Positions 10,082-18,854 of a DNA stretch of 64,000 nucleotides are shown here, in pieces. Position 1 is the first letter of the stretch. Every line of letters begins with the position of its first letter. This DNA comes from Chaetoceros tenuissimus. Taxonomy: Eukaryota > Bacillariophyta > Thalassiosirophyceae > Chaetocerotales > Chaetocerotaceae. The position numbers and the translations under genes are program-made. The notes beneath the pieces are model-generated. The model was given only the letters and a program-made list of their open reading frames with translations, had not been told where the DNA came from and searched no databases. The stretch is from positions 1,116,001 to 1,180,000 of the forward strand of contig BLLK01000051.1 in the NCBI GenBank assembly GCA_021927905.1. The letters are read 5' to 3'.

Positions 10082-10437
10082 TGTATATCAAATAGATATA
10101 TATGTAGTGGTGGTTGTTCTGTATAGTTTTTAGATGTAATGGAAAGCTCTTCACAAGCTCTAATTGAATTGAAATTACTGTTTAAAATGTTCTTGAAGTT
10201 CAATGAGAATAGCCGACCAAAAGTCGGCTAAAAGTTGTCCAAAAGAAGAAATGAACCTTTCTTGGAAAATGAAAAGTGGCTAGAGACTAGCTACTATCTT
10301 AGCCATGGATCTTCTTCTGTTTCTGCGATCTTCAAAACACATCAGTACTTAGATCAATCAGTCCTAAGGTACATTCATCTTCTGTACAAGTATTGCTAAA
10401 GACAGCCATTTCATTATCATTTATATATACATTAGAA

Positions 10438-11274
10438 ATGAAGAGTATATTTTTTACCAGTTCGCTTCTTCTTGCATCAGCACTCCTGCTGTCTCTAGAC
10501 CAAACAGAAGCCTTTTCACTTTCATCTCCATTCTCAACAAGACAGTCCATTATTTCATCATCTCATCTATGCATGACCCAAGAACAAGACAACGAAGTCG
10601 AAATTCCATCTTGTATTCAATCACCAGTCCTTTTCCAAATATATCCAGCTCTCATTGCACACAAACAAGAATATGGTAATCCCAATATCCCACTTGGAAC
10701 AGTGGAGGGTAAAAAGTGTAAAACATTGCGAAGACTCGCTTTTCAAAAGAAACTCTCACAAGAGGAAATGACATTATTGGAAGAAATGGGATTTAGATTC
10801 AATTCTCTAGAAGATGTATATCAAGAAGCAGATTTTGATGAATGTTTAGAGAGATTGATAGAGTATGAACAACAGCATCAGGATAATTATCAGATTCCTA
10901 AAAAGTATAAACCTGATCCAGAGCTTGGGGCGTGGGTGACCATGATTCGGAGGATTGGAAGGGATAATATGGATCAAGAACGGAGAGAGAAACTAGATGC
11001 CATTGGATTTGCGTGGGTTAGTACGAGAAAATGTGGTAGTGCATTCATGAAAAATTTTAGACCCTTGAAGGAACGATTAGAGGCTTGTTCGAAAATTAAT
11101 AAGGAAGGAGTTTGGGAAGTTGTAGATGAGGATGGAGTACATAGTATTTTGCAAGAGGAAGATGTTGCGAGATGGATCAGAGCGCAAAAAGATGCTGCAG
11201 ATAAGGGAAACCTTAGTGAAGCGAGGTGTGATTATTTGTCCAGTTTGCCAGGTTTTGATTGGAGAACCTTTTAG
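10438..11274 (+). CDS. Helicase-associated (HA) domain protein, plastid-targeted
   Basis: 278 aa from ATG 10438; an upstream in-frame TTG is not a plausible start. Residues 1-20 are a signal peptide followed by EAFSLSSPF, the diatom plastid cleavage context. The mature part has HA-domain units: the clearest runs from about 150 to 210 (LERLIEYEQQHQDNYQIPKK, LGAWVTMIRR, REKLDAIGFAW), matching the W/L-x-Y-x-H-x-VP...LGxWVxxQR...LxxIGFxW pattern. Flanking copies are degenerate. HA domains are small helical, probably nucleic-acid-binding units that are very common as stand-alone proteins in diatoms. No helicase motor is attached here. The exact plastid role is unknown. Confidence 0.75.
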   Translation: MKSIFFTSSLLLASALLLSLDQTEAFSLSSPFSTRQSIISSSHLCMTQEQDNEVEIPSCIQSPVLFQIYPALIAHKQEYGNPNIPLGTVEGKKCKTLRRLAFQKKLSQEEMTLLEEMGFRFNSLEDVYQEADFDECLERLIEYEQQHQDNYQIPKKYKPDPELGAWVTMIRRIGRDNMDQERREKLDAIGFAWVSTRKCGSAFMKNFRPLKERLEACSKINKEGVWEVVDEDGVHSILQEEDVARWIRAQKDAADKGNLSEARCDYLSSLPGFDWRTF

Positions 11275-11544
11275 AATCTCAATAGTCAGTAGTTAGGATG
11301 AAGACAAGATAATCGGTTAGGTGTCATTTTTTACTTGTGTATACTATTGTACGTAGTAATGAGGTCTACAGAACTTGATTCCTTTTGTGAAGAGGATGAT
11401 TCATTGCGACCTCACTTGGTTCTAGCAATGAATGGCTTTTGTAGGTCGTGAGTTGATTGTGCTTTTCAGTTACAGCACTACAGTTGACTTGATATGTTGT
11501 AAGATGGTCTCACGAAAGTCAGTAGCAAAGAACCAAAACAAGCA

Positions 11545-13416
11545 ATGTTTAAAAATGAAAATAAATACATGGAAGCGAAAGTTAATACAAAAGATGATCA
11601 AAGGGAAAGTATCGGAGAGTATGATTTGTCGAACGAGGAACTCGTCATCCTTCCAGAGGAGAGAAATGAGGTCGAAACTTTACGCAACTGTGACTTCACT
11701 GTCAAAGTAAAGATTGCAGTCATTGGTGCTGGGTCTTGGAGTCAAGGATGGCATATTCCGCATCTCTCGCGACACCCAGACGTTGAGTTGGTGGTGATTG
11801 TAGATACATCGCCCTTCCCTAGAGCAACCCTAGGTAATTCATCTAAACTGATGAGCCTCGAGGAGCTTTCTCAAACTTACAAATGTCCTACCTTTAGTTC
11901 GGTGCAAGATATGCTTGAGAATTGTAAATTGGACGGAGCTGTAGTCTGTACTCCCCATCATACTCATTTCGAGATTGGTAAAGCTTTGTTTCAAAAACGA
12001 GTCAATGTCTTTATGGAAAAACCAATGGTTACAAATATTTCCGATGCACACAAGCTGTATGAAATGGCAAATGTGAGCAATCTTTGTTTCATGATTAATC
12101 ATACTGCCAACTATCGCCCGCAGGCAAGAGTTGCCAAGGAGTTGATTGCAAAAGGACACATTGGGAAGATACGGCATATTCATGCCAACATGAATAGTCC
12201 TCTCTTTCAACTGTTCAATGATCCAGATAATGTCAATTGGGTGAAGCCTAATAACGGTATGCTAGGAAATGGCTTCGCTTGGGGGCAGTCTTGCCATCTT
12301 GTAGCTTGGCTTATGCATGTATGTGGAAGTGAACTAATACCTCAAAAGGTTTTTGCAGCCATGAATCATTCTGATGTATCGAAGGCTGATATTTCTTTTT
12401 CTGCTACAATCATTTGTCGAAATGGAGTAAATATTAGTCTAGGTGGCTCAGCTTTGGTACCTGGAGACCAACATAATGATAAAAATCCAGTTGGAAAACA
12501 AATCGGTATCGAAATTTACGGTGATGAAGGGTCACTTACATACAATGGAGTAGATACTGAACTTTCGTCTGGCGAATTAAAAGTTGTGAATGCAAAAGGA
12601 ATAGTAGAGCATTCCTGTATGAATGATGGGTATTTGTTTGAGAATTCAGATCAAAATGGCACTGGTCCTGAATCGCTACAGGAGTTTATTGACGCATGCA
12701 TGGGCAGACACTATTATAATGGAGCTGATAGTGAAGTTGGCCTCAAAACAGTTCAGATCGTCGAGGCAATGTATCGAAGTAATGCATCCTGTAACGTTGT
12801 GGACATTGCAAATCCAAGCCGTCATACAGTATTTCACTCAAAGTCATCAAGGATAAGCCTGCGGATTCCTCGTCAAATGGCTGCTTCTTTAGGATTGGAG
12901 AAAACTATTGCGACTCGACCATACACATGGGACGAGTTGAAACATATTGTGGTTGATGGAGATCCTAGTATGCATGCTCGATCTATTGATGTACAAGTAA
13001 AGTATCAATTGAAGGCTAAAGCAATACGAAAAGAATGGCGACACATGAATGATTATATCTTGCACAGTATGTTTGACACAGAGAAGGTGAAAATTGAACA
13101 AGATGGTCCTGAAAGGTTTGCATCAAATCCTTCTCTCCAGCAAGTAAAATCTGAAAAGCGGTACGAGACGCGTTTGCATAGAAATGAGTTTCCATATTAC
13201 ATATGCGATGGGATAGAGCATTGGTGTTTATGGAAACTTGGTGGTGTAGTCACTGAAAAAGAAGTAGATATAGCTATTGAAGAATTGAAATTAAGAATGA
13301 AAAAGGACGGGAACGGGCAGCTGGAGGATGTATTATCTTGGACAAATCCACCTCATCTTCAGAGTGTTCCTGATATAGATCATGCGCATATTCTCTGCCT
13401 TCGGACAAAGCTCTAA
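11545..13416 (+). CDS. Gfo/Idh/MocA-type oxidoreductase fused to a DUF3605-like C-terminal domain
   Basis: 623 aa in one ORF. After a ~50-residue lead, a Rossmann fold begins with IAVIGAGSWSQGWH (57-70), followed by VVIVDTSPF, VVCTPHHTHFEIG and the family signature FMEKP (156-160, K159). The typical alpha/beta domain with GNGFAWGQSCHLVAWL follows to about residue 400. The last ~190 residues are extra: RNEFPYYICDGIEHWCLWKLGG and then WTNPPHLQSVPDIDHAHIL resemble DUF3605, a family I know mainly as separate fungal and algal proteins. The oxidoreductase part should use NAD(P) on a sugar or related hydroxy compound; the tail has no assigned function. A short upstream exon before 11545 cannot be excluded. 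The gene converges on the GPCR-like gene. Confidence 0.8.
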   Translation: MFKNENKYMEAKVNTKDDQRESIGEYDLSNEELVILPEERNEVETLRNCDFTVKVKIAVIGAGSWSQGWHIPHLSRHPDVELVVIVDTSPFPRATLGNSSKLMSLEELSQTYKCPTFSSVQDMLENCKLDGAVVCTPHHTHFEIGKALFQKRVNVFMEKPMVTNISDAHKLYEMANVSNLCFMINHTANYRPQARVAKELIAKGHIGKIRHIHANMNSPLFQLFNDPDNVNWVKPNNGMLGNGFAWGQSCHLVAWLMHVCGSELIPQKVFAAMNHSDVSKADISFSATIICRNGVNISLGGSALVPGDQHNDKNPVGKQIGIEIYGDEGSLTYNGVDTELSSGELKVVNAKGIVEHSCMNDGYLFENSDQNGTGPESLQEFIDACMGRHYYNGADSEVGLKTVQIVEAMYRSNASCNVVDIANPSRHTVFHSKSSRISLRIPRQMAASLGLEKTIATRPYTWDELKHIVVDGDPSMHARSIDVQVKYQLKAKAIRKEWRHMNDYILHSMFDTEKVKIEQDGPERFASNPSLQQVKSEKRYETRLHRNEFPYYICDGIEHWCLWKLGGVVTEKEVDIAIEELKLRMKKDGNGQLEDVLSWTNPPHLQSVPDIDHAHILCLRTKL

Positions 13417-13487
13417 ATCAACTCATAAAAGTAACATATTCCTTGTCTATTTTTAAAACAAGAAGATTGGTGTAAACCATGCCCTCA

Positions 13488-14579
13488 TTATGATTGCTGT
13501 TTTGTACCATCTTCTAAACTGATATCTAAATTCTTATCAAGAAAATGTTCTACATCTCTTGCAGAACTAGGCTCAATTGATAAATCAATACTGGCGATTG
13601 CTCCTTCGACTAATTTACGACTTGCTGCTCGACTTGGTATTCCATCATTTGAATGAAACTCATCCTCGTCACAGTCTTGACTTTTGAAATGTATATCTCT
13701 AATCTTCAAGGACTGATTTCTTATTTCTATATTTTCAATACCACTCACATATTGATCTTTGAACTTTTCCGGACTTGTCAAGAATATTTTGATGACATCG
13801 GTTGTGTACAAAAAATTATTAAAGTTTTTGTAGGCGTATACCTTGTGATAGACAAAAATCAAGAGATTGAAAAAACCTTGCAATGGACCAAATACCAGAA
13901 AACATAGATTCGCAAAATTGGTGTTTGTAAAGGCATTTAAAGCAGTAGATCCCCATGGCAAGAAACATGCACAAATGTACATGAATGCCTGCAATGCTAC
14001 TGCAGCCTTCTCCTCGGAATCATTATTTTTGATGCATGTACTATATATAATTAGCAACATGGTAAAAATCAAAACAGAAATTTGAATTCCAATTGGTATT
14101 GCCGCAAAGTATCTAGATTGAAAATCTGTGTCTTGATCACCTCTTAAACATTCAATTTCATTATTCGTCAAGCATTCGCTTGGATAGACACCAATTAAAC
14201 AAAATGAATAATACGGAGAAGGGTTCAAGGCTTCTTTCATCGCAAAGTGTATCGGCGTCATCAAGGATAGCGGTATGGCAACCATGAGAAATATAGGCTC
14301 AGCATATTTTTGAAATGATTCTTGTTTGACATTGTATCGTATGGTGCATAGATAATATATGTTGAGTAATATATTGCTCATGAGTATGAAACCAGCTGCG
14401 ACTAGAAGAATGAATGATTGGGCTTCGCATGTTTTGGTATTTCCAAAGCTAGGACCAGCGTAATCATAAACCACATCTGAAGGCATAGGTAGAGTTGTAA
14501 CTGCATAGCATAGGGATGCAATTGCATCCCAGATACTCATAAAGAATATAATACGGTTTGTAAGGGCGAAGTTACTCAT
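13488..14579 (-). CDS. GPCR-like membrane protein, first helix missing
   Basis: 363 aa, single exon, preceded by an in-frame TGA just upstream of the ATG. Six hydrophobic helices are seen: FFMSIWDAIASLCYAVTTL, FILLVAAGFILMSNILL, PIFLMVAIPLSLMTPIHF, PIGIQISVLIFTMLLIIY, LQAFMYICACFLPWGSTAL and CFLVFGPLQGFFNLLIFVY. The first aligns by feel with TM2 of diatom cAMP/secretin-like receptors (FxMSxxD), and a Cys (TCEAQ) precedes TM3, where the disulfide Cys of such receptors lies. The C-terminal ~90 residues are cytosolic, Ser/Asp-rich and likely phosphorylated. A seven-helix receptor would need one more N-terminal helix, and none is visible in the ~310 bp upstream. Ligand unknown. Confidence 0.65.
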   Translation of the reverse strand: MSNFALTNRIIFFMSIWDAIASLCYAVTTLPMPSDVVYDYAGPSFGNTKTCEAQSFILLVAAGFILMSNILLNIYYLCTIRYNVKQESFQKYAEPIFLMVAIPLSLMTPIHFAMKEALNPSPYYSFCLIGVYPSECLTNNEIECLRGDQDTDFQSRYFAAIPIGIQISVLIFTMLLIIYSTCIKNNDSEEKAAVALQAFMYICACFLPWGSTALNAFTNTNFANLCFLVFGPLQGFFNLLIFVYHKVYAYKNFNNFLYTTDVIKIFLTSPEKFKDQYVSGIENIEIRNQSLKIRDIHFKSQDCDEDEFHSNDGIPSRAASRKLVEGAIASIDLSIEPSSARDVEHFLDKNLDISLEDGTKQQS

Positions 14580-14892
14580 TTCTTCTCACAGTTTCTGTCT
14601 TTTATCCCTGCTTGATTTCAATTATTACCCAATTGTCGCCCACCTCTCATCATGATGTTTGTACTGACCTCTGTAAGGCAAATTCTCAGAAAAACAGAAA
14701 AAATGAAAAATGTCCTATTCTCGCTCAAAAGGCTATTTTACAATAATGTGACATTATTTATGTCTTTTGAATATTTCCTTTTATAAAGATCTTCTCTTCT
14801 TCTCTTCTTCTTTTCATCATGCTCCTTATGCTTGTGCTGATTACTCTTCATTTTGATTAGTATTGGCAAAAAGATAGACTAGGTAGATATAG
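14580..14892. other. Divergent promoter region
   Basis: Spacer between the starts of the GPCR-like gene (-) and the GT8 gene (+). It includes a CTTCTCTTCTTCTCTTCTTC pyrimidine run near 14790-14815. I looked for an exon supplying the missing first receptor helix and saw no hydrophobic reading frame. Confidence 0.5.
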
Positions 14893-16266
14893 ATGTTATC
14901 AAGAATACAACCAAAGCTGTGTTTGGGATTCCTTTTCATAGCTTCGCCTCTATTTAGCTTCATAATTCATCAGAGTTTCATCGAAGAATCGTTGCTACTT
15001 TTCGATAAAACAGAATACACTGTAACAATAGAAAGCCAATCGCAAATAGAAGAGACTGAAAAACTGACAAGAATACGAGCCAAACAAGATGCATTTGTTC
15101 CAAGAATAGAAAACAAAGGGCCGAGATTTGCATATGTCTTTCTTCTAGCTGGGGTTCATCCAGAGACTCTCTTTAACAATGGTGGCTTTTATGGAATTCT
15201 TGCAGCGAATGAATTCTTCAAACAAGTTGTCAACTCTACTGCAGATGTCGTTGCTATGATTCGTATTCATAAAGACTCTAAAGCTACTTCTTTCACTCCG
15301 GAACAAGAAGATATGTTTCAGAGGGTAGGGATCAAATTGGAGTATATACCCAAGCCAGCAGTAGACAATTTCTTCACAGCAATGTTTGATAAATTTCGTA
15401 TGCTTTCTCTTACAGAATACGATAGAGTCATGTTTCTTGATAGTGACATACAACCTTTGTGTAACCTGGACTATATATTTACAGAAAGTATGGGAGAAAA
15501 TGCAACGTTGGAGCCAAACGTAATTAGAGCTGGAAAGATTGAAGCTGTCAATGGTGGTTTATTTATGCTTGAACCAAATATAGGCGACGCTGATCGAGCA
15601 TTCAAAGCGATTCATGAAAGATACAAATATGGTTTAAAATGGAACACAACAATTGGCTGGCAAGAAATTCAGCCTCCAGATCATTGGGAATCTCTCAAAA
15701 TGAAGAATGTGATGAATTGGGGTTTCAACGGCGGAGACGCCGATCAGGGTTTTTTATACTATTGGACAAAATATGTCAAGAGATCAGTGAGCATATTGTT
15801 CCCAAATAAGATTGAACACTGGCGATGCGCAGAAGAAGTAAAACAGGGATTACCGTTGGATTGGAATTCAAAATGTCATTTTGAGGAAGGAAAGGAACGA
15901 TTGTATGGTAACGACCCTTGGATAGATAAGCAATTCATCCATTATATTTCTAGAATGAAACCATGGTTCATGTCACCACAAGAATATATACAAGAAATTT
16001 CAAAAGGTTCAACTGGAAACGGTGATGATACAGGAGTTTTTAATTATGGAAAAAGTTGTAGGAAAAAGATGATTGGTATTCAAGAATCAAGACAGCTATG
16101 GTTTCAACTTTTATCAATGGCGTCAAGAAGGGCCCAAATGAATGTAAATTTTACATCGATATTTCCGTTGAAATATCAGGAACTTGGAAGATGGGCAACA
16201 AAAGAAAAGAAAAGTGAATCTGAACTACACTTTCATGAAGAATGGGTCAGGTCTAACATATCGTAA
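14893..16266 (+). CDS. Glycosyltransferase family 8 (glycogenin-like), type II membrane protein
   Basis: 457 aa, single exon. An N-terminal anchor (about 10-28) is followed by a stem and then the GT-A fold: RFAYVFLLAGVHPETLF, the loop with FDKFRMLSLTEYDRVMFLDSDIQPL containing the DxD motif D183-S-D185 (metal and UDP-sugar binding), EAVNGGLFMLEPN, and the later WGFNGGDADQGFLYYW, which matches the GT8 NxGD/DQ region. HW near 314 fits the second metal ligand. It probably acts in the Golgi on glycoprotein or polysaccharide chains; donor and acceptor are not predictable. Length suits membrane-bound GT8 proteins. Confidence 0.82.
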   Translation: MLSRIQPKLCLGFLFIASPLFSFIIHQSFIEESLLLFDKTEYTVTIESQSQIEETEKLTRIRAKQDAFVPRIENKGPRFAYVFLLAGVHPETLFNNGGFYGILAANEFFKQVVNSTADVVAMIRIHKDSKATSFTPEQEDMFQRVGIKLEYIPKPAVDNFFTAMFDKFRMLSLTEYDRVMFLDSDIQPLCNLDYIFTESMGENATLEPNVIRAGKIEAVNGGLFMLEPNIGDADRAFKAIHERYKYGLKWNTTIGWQEIQPPDHWESLKMKNVMNWGFNGGDADQGFLYYWTKYVKRSVSILFPNKIEHWRCAEEVKQGLPLDWNSKCHFEEGKERLYGNDPWIDKQFIHYISRMKPWFMSPQEYIQEISKGSTGNGDDTGVFNYGKSCRKKMIGIQESRQLWFQLLSMASRRAQMNVNFTSIFPLKYQELGRWATKEKKSESELHFHEEWVRSNIS

Positions 16267-16679
16267 TGGATGTTCTCTTATTGTAATGTATTATATACAT
16301 ATTTTAGGTATATAAATTTCAATCCGGAAAGAATAAAATTTTAGTGAATATGATGGATTCAAACCAATTAAAAAAAGAGAAAACAATGACAACAGTTATA
16401 CAATAACCTATTCCTTGAACAAAGTAAGTACGAGTAAAGATTCTCTTTTTCCATGTTCAATAATGTGGAAGCATGCAAGCGAGCAAGCGTACGTAGACAC
16501 CTGACTTTTTTGCATTCTCGCCTATTCTCAGTACTACGAGTACATACAGAACATTATAAAAATCGTGTGGCTGGCCATGCAGATCATGTGCTGGTCTGAT
16601 CAACAATATATGCAGATGATATGCACATCATGTCATCATAAAAGGAAACCATATCACAAAAACAAACCTAATAACATCA
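16267..16679. other. Intergenic, left flank of tandem duplication
   Basis: No gene seen. At about 16472-16490 it contains GCAAGCGAGCAAGCGTACG, part of which (CAAGCGAGCAAG) is the reverse complement of CTTGCTCGCTTG inside each unit of the adjacent duplication (17569-17580), so an older relative of the element may extend to here. Confidence 0.4.
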
Positions 16680-17036
16680 ACATAGTTAGAAAATACAGTC
16701 AAAAAGGCCTCTCTCCACAGGCATTTTCTGCCTGTATTTTCGAATATGTGAAACATTCCCCCCGCCACTTTACTATGGAGGGGGTATGAGAAAAAATAAT
16801 ATGCGATAATCAACCGAAAACACAGGCAAAAAGTGCCTGTGCTGTACTTACTCGTGATACCGTGATACCACCAATTTGAAGCAACAACAATACGAGCCAT
16901 AAAGGTACTACAGCAGCTTGCTCTCAACTACCATCAACATGATTTCGCATCTCTTCTATCAGTCATGATCATGTAGTCATGTCAGCAAACAACAATCTAC
17001 ACAGAACTAGCGAGGAGGGTAAAGCTGAAGAGGAAA

Positions 17037-17213
17037 ATGAGGAAGAAGAAGAAACATGCATATGATGACAATAGTAGTGCTGATGATGATTCTGAAGAAT
17101 TACCAGCATTGATACCACCTCGAGACGATTCCTTTAGTGATAGCGATGATATCGAAAATGAAACCGATGAGGATGCCAAAGATGAGATCAGAGTTTATGC
17201 ATTACCTAGCTAG
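17037..17213 (+). CDS. Short acidic ORF A in duplication unit 1
   Basis: 58 codons. After MRKKKKHAYDD it is rich in D, E and S (ADDDSEELPALIPPR, SDSDDIENETDED). Such ELPALI/DSDSDD strings are familiar to me from uncharacterised diatom transposon-associated ORFs, but that is memory, not a search. It overlaps ORF B (17158-17490) by 56 nt in a different frame; together they could be one ancestral ORF broken or read by a frame change. An identical copy lies at 18096-18272. Confidence 0.35.
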   Translation: MRKKKKHAYDDNSSADDDSEELPALIPPRDDSFSDSDDIENETDEDAKDEIRVYALPS

Positions 17214-17490
17214 TATGATGCCTCTTCAATTGCGGTGGGGGAATGTCTACGAAGAAGAGGAGGAGAATGAAGATGAGACCGGATCTGTCACAAGTTTAAG
17301 TGATACAATTAGGAATATAAATGGATGGACAATTGGAAGACCTTTGATGGATCGATATTTCAGAAATCCACATCATGACAGAGCGTTGATCTATGACTTC
17401 TACCGTGACAACCCTGAATTGATTCCTAATCGCTGGGAAGAACAAAATAGACATGATGACGAAGAAGCAAAAGATGATAGTGATGAATAA
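17158..17490 (+). CDS. Small acidic ORF B in duplication unit 1
   Basis: 110 aa from ATG 17158. The central part is less biased (INGWTIGRPLMDRYF, DRALIYDFYRDNPELI) between acidic stretches (YEEEEENEDE and HDDEEAKDDSDE). No known domain recognised. It may be a fragment of a gag-like or element-encoded protein; expression is unproven. Confidence 0.4.
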   Translation: MKPMRMPKMRSEFMHYLASMMPLQLRWGNVYEEEEENEDETGSVTSLSDTIRNINGWTIGRPLMDRYFRNPHHDRALIYDFYRDNPELIPNRWEEQNRHDDEEAKDDSDE

Positions 17491-18095
17491 TGGGAATATT
17501 AAATATATTCAACAGCAAAATTTTTTCTATGTATTTGAATAAATATTTTTAATTTTTTTCGTAATAACTTGCTCGCTTGTTTCTTTTCATTTACGTACCG
17601 GTATCATTATTTGTTGTCTATGGAGGAGTAGGAAAGTCAATGATCGGGAAGGCTAGCTACAGTATATTGCCTGTTGACATAGTGGCTAGTCACAGGCGAA
17701 ATACTGGTAAAAATTGCCTGTGTTTTCGCTCCATGACTACATAGTTAGAAAATACAGTCAAAAAGGCCTCTCTCCACAGGCATTTTCTGCCTGTATTTTC
17801 GAATATGTGAAACATTCCCCCCGCCACTTTACTATGGAGGGGGTATGAGAAAAAATAATATGCGATAATCAACCGAAAACACAGGCAAAAAGTGCCTGTG
17901 CTGTACTTACTCGTGATACCGTGATACCACCAATTTGAAGCAACAACAATACGAGCCATAAAGGTACTACAGCAGCTTGCTCTCAACTACCATCAACATG
18001 ATTTCGCATCTCTTCTATCAGTCATGATCATGTAGTCATGTCAGCAAACAACAATCTACACAGAACTAGCGAGGAGGGTAAAGCTGAAGAGGAAA

Positions 18096-18272
18096 ATGAG
18101 GAAGAAGAAGAAACATGCATATGATGACAATAGTAGTGCTGATGATGATTCTGAAGAATTACCAGCATTGATACCACCTCGAGACGATTCCTTTAGTGAT
18201 AGCGATGATATCGAAAATGAAACCGATGAGGATGCCAAAGATGAGATCAGAGTTTATGCATTACCTAGCTAG
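18096..18272 (+). CDS. Short acidic ORF A in duplication unit 2
   Basis: Exact copy of the ORF at 17037-17213, shifted by 1,059 bp. Confidence 0.35.
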   Translation: MRKKKKHAYDDNSSADDDSEELPALIPPRDDSFSDSDDIENETDEDAKDEIRVYALPS

Positions 18273-18549
18273 TATGATGCCTCTTCAATTGCGGTGGGGG
18301 AATGTCTACGAAGAAGAGGAGGAGAATGAAGATGAGACCGGATCTGTCACAAGTTTAAGTGATACAATTAGGAATATAAATGGATGGACAATTGGAAGAC
18401 CTTTGATGGATCGATATTTCAGAAATCCACATCATGACAGAGCGTTGATCTATGACTTCTACCGTGACAACCCTGAATTGATTCCTAATCGCTGGGAAGA
18501 ACAAAATAGACATGATGACGAAGAAGCAAAAGATGATAGTGATGAATAA
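18217..18549 (+). CDS. Small acidic ORF B in duplication unit 2
   Basis: Exact copy of the ORF at 17158-17490, shifted by 1,059 bp; identical at protein level, so there has been no divergence since duplication. Confidence 0.4.
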   Translation: MKPMRMPKMRSEFMHYLASMMPLQLRWGNVYEEEEENEDETGSVTSLSDTIRNINGWTIGRPLMDRYFRNPHHDRALIYDFYRDNPELIPNRWEEQNRHDDEEAKDDSDE

Positions 18550-18854
18550 TGGGAATATTAAATATATTCAACAGCAAAATTTTTTCTATGTATTTGAATA
18601 AATATTTTTAATTTTTTTCGTAATAACTTGCTCGCTTGTTTCTTTTCATTTACGTACCGGTATCATTATTTGTTGTCTATGGAGGAGTAGGAAAGTCAAT
18701 GATCGGGAAGGCTAGCTACAGTATATTGCCTGTTGACATAGTGGCTAGTCACAGGCGAAATACTGGTAAAAATTGCCTGTGTTTTCGCTCCATGACTACA
18801 TATCTGTAAATTCAATCAATTCAGCTAGAATTCATACAGGATTGTAGAATCATT

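Larger units (their letters stand above)
16680..17738. repeat. 1,059-bp tandem duplication, unit 1
   Basis: Starts ACATAGTTAG at 16680; the same string restarts at 17739, so the unit is 1,059 bp. No difference between units was seen, including in the predicted ORFs on both strands. ACATA is found at the left edge (16680), the junction (17739) and just past the right edge (18798), a 5-bp homology consistent with unequal exchange or slippage between direct repeats, or with a target-site-like duplication. The unit holds two small overlapping ORFs and several inverted ACAGGCA/TGCCTGT motifs. No transposase, integrase or reverse transcriptase is present. Confidence 0.92.
17739..18797. repeat. 1,059-bp tandem duplication, unit 2
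   Basis: Second unit, head-to-tail and apparently identical to 16680-17738. It ends 57 bp before the ATG of the bZIP-like gene, so it displaces whatever promoter that gene originally had. Identity of the copies points to a recent event, or to an assembly artefact (a collapsed or expanded repeat, or two haplotypes joined). Confidence 0.92.

Noticed and set aside
16815-16841. CRISPR-like array from repeated CACAGGCA motifs
   Set aside because: Spacing is irregular and orientation alternates; eukaryotic context; no cas genes.
17690-17986. Minus-strand 98-aa ORF repeated in both duplication units
   Set aside because: Biased composition, runs through the hairpins and across the unit junction; likely spurious.
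16680-18797. LTR retrotransposon
   Set aside because: The two direct copies abut with nothing between, there is no RT, integrase or primer-binding site, and the ends are not TG...CA.
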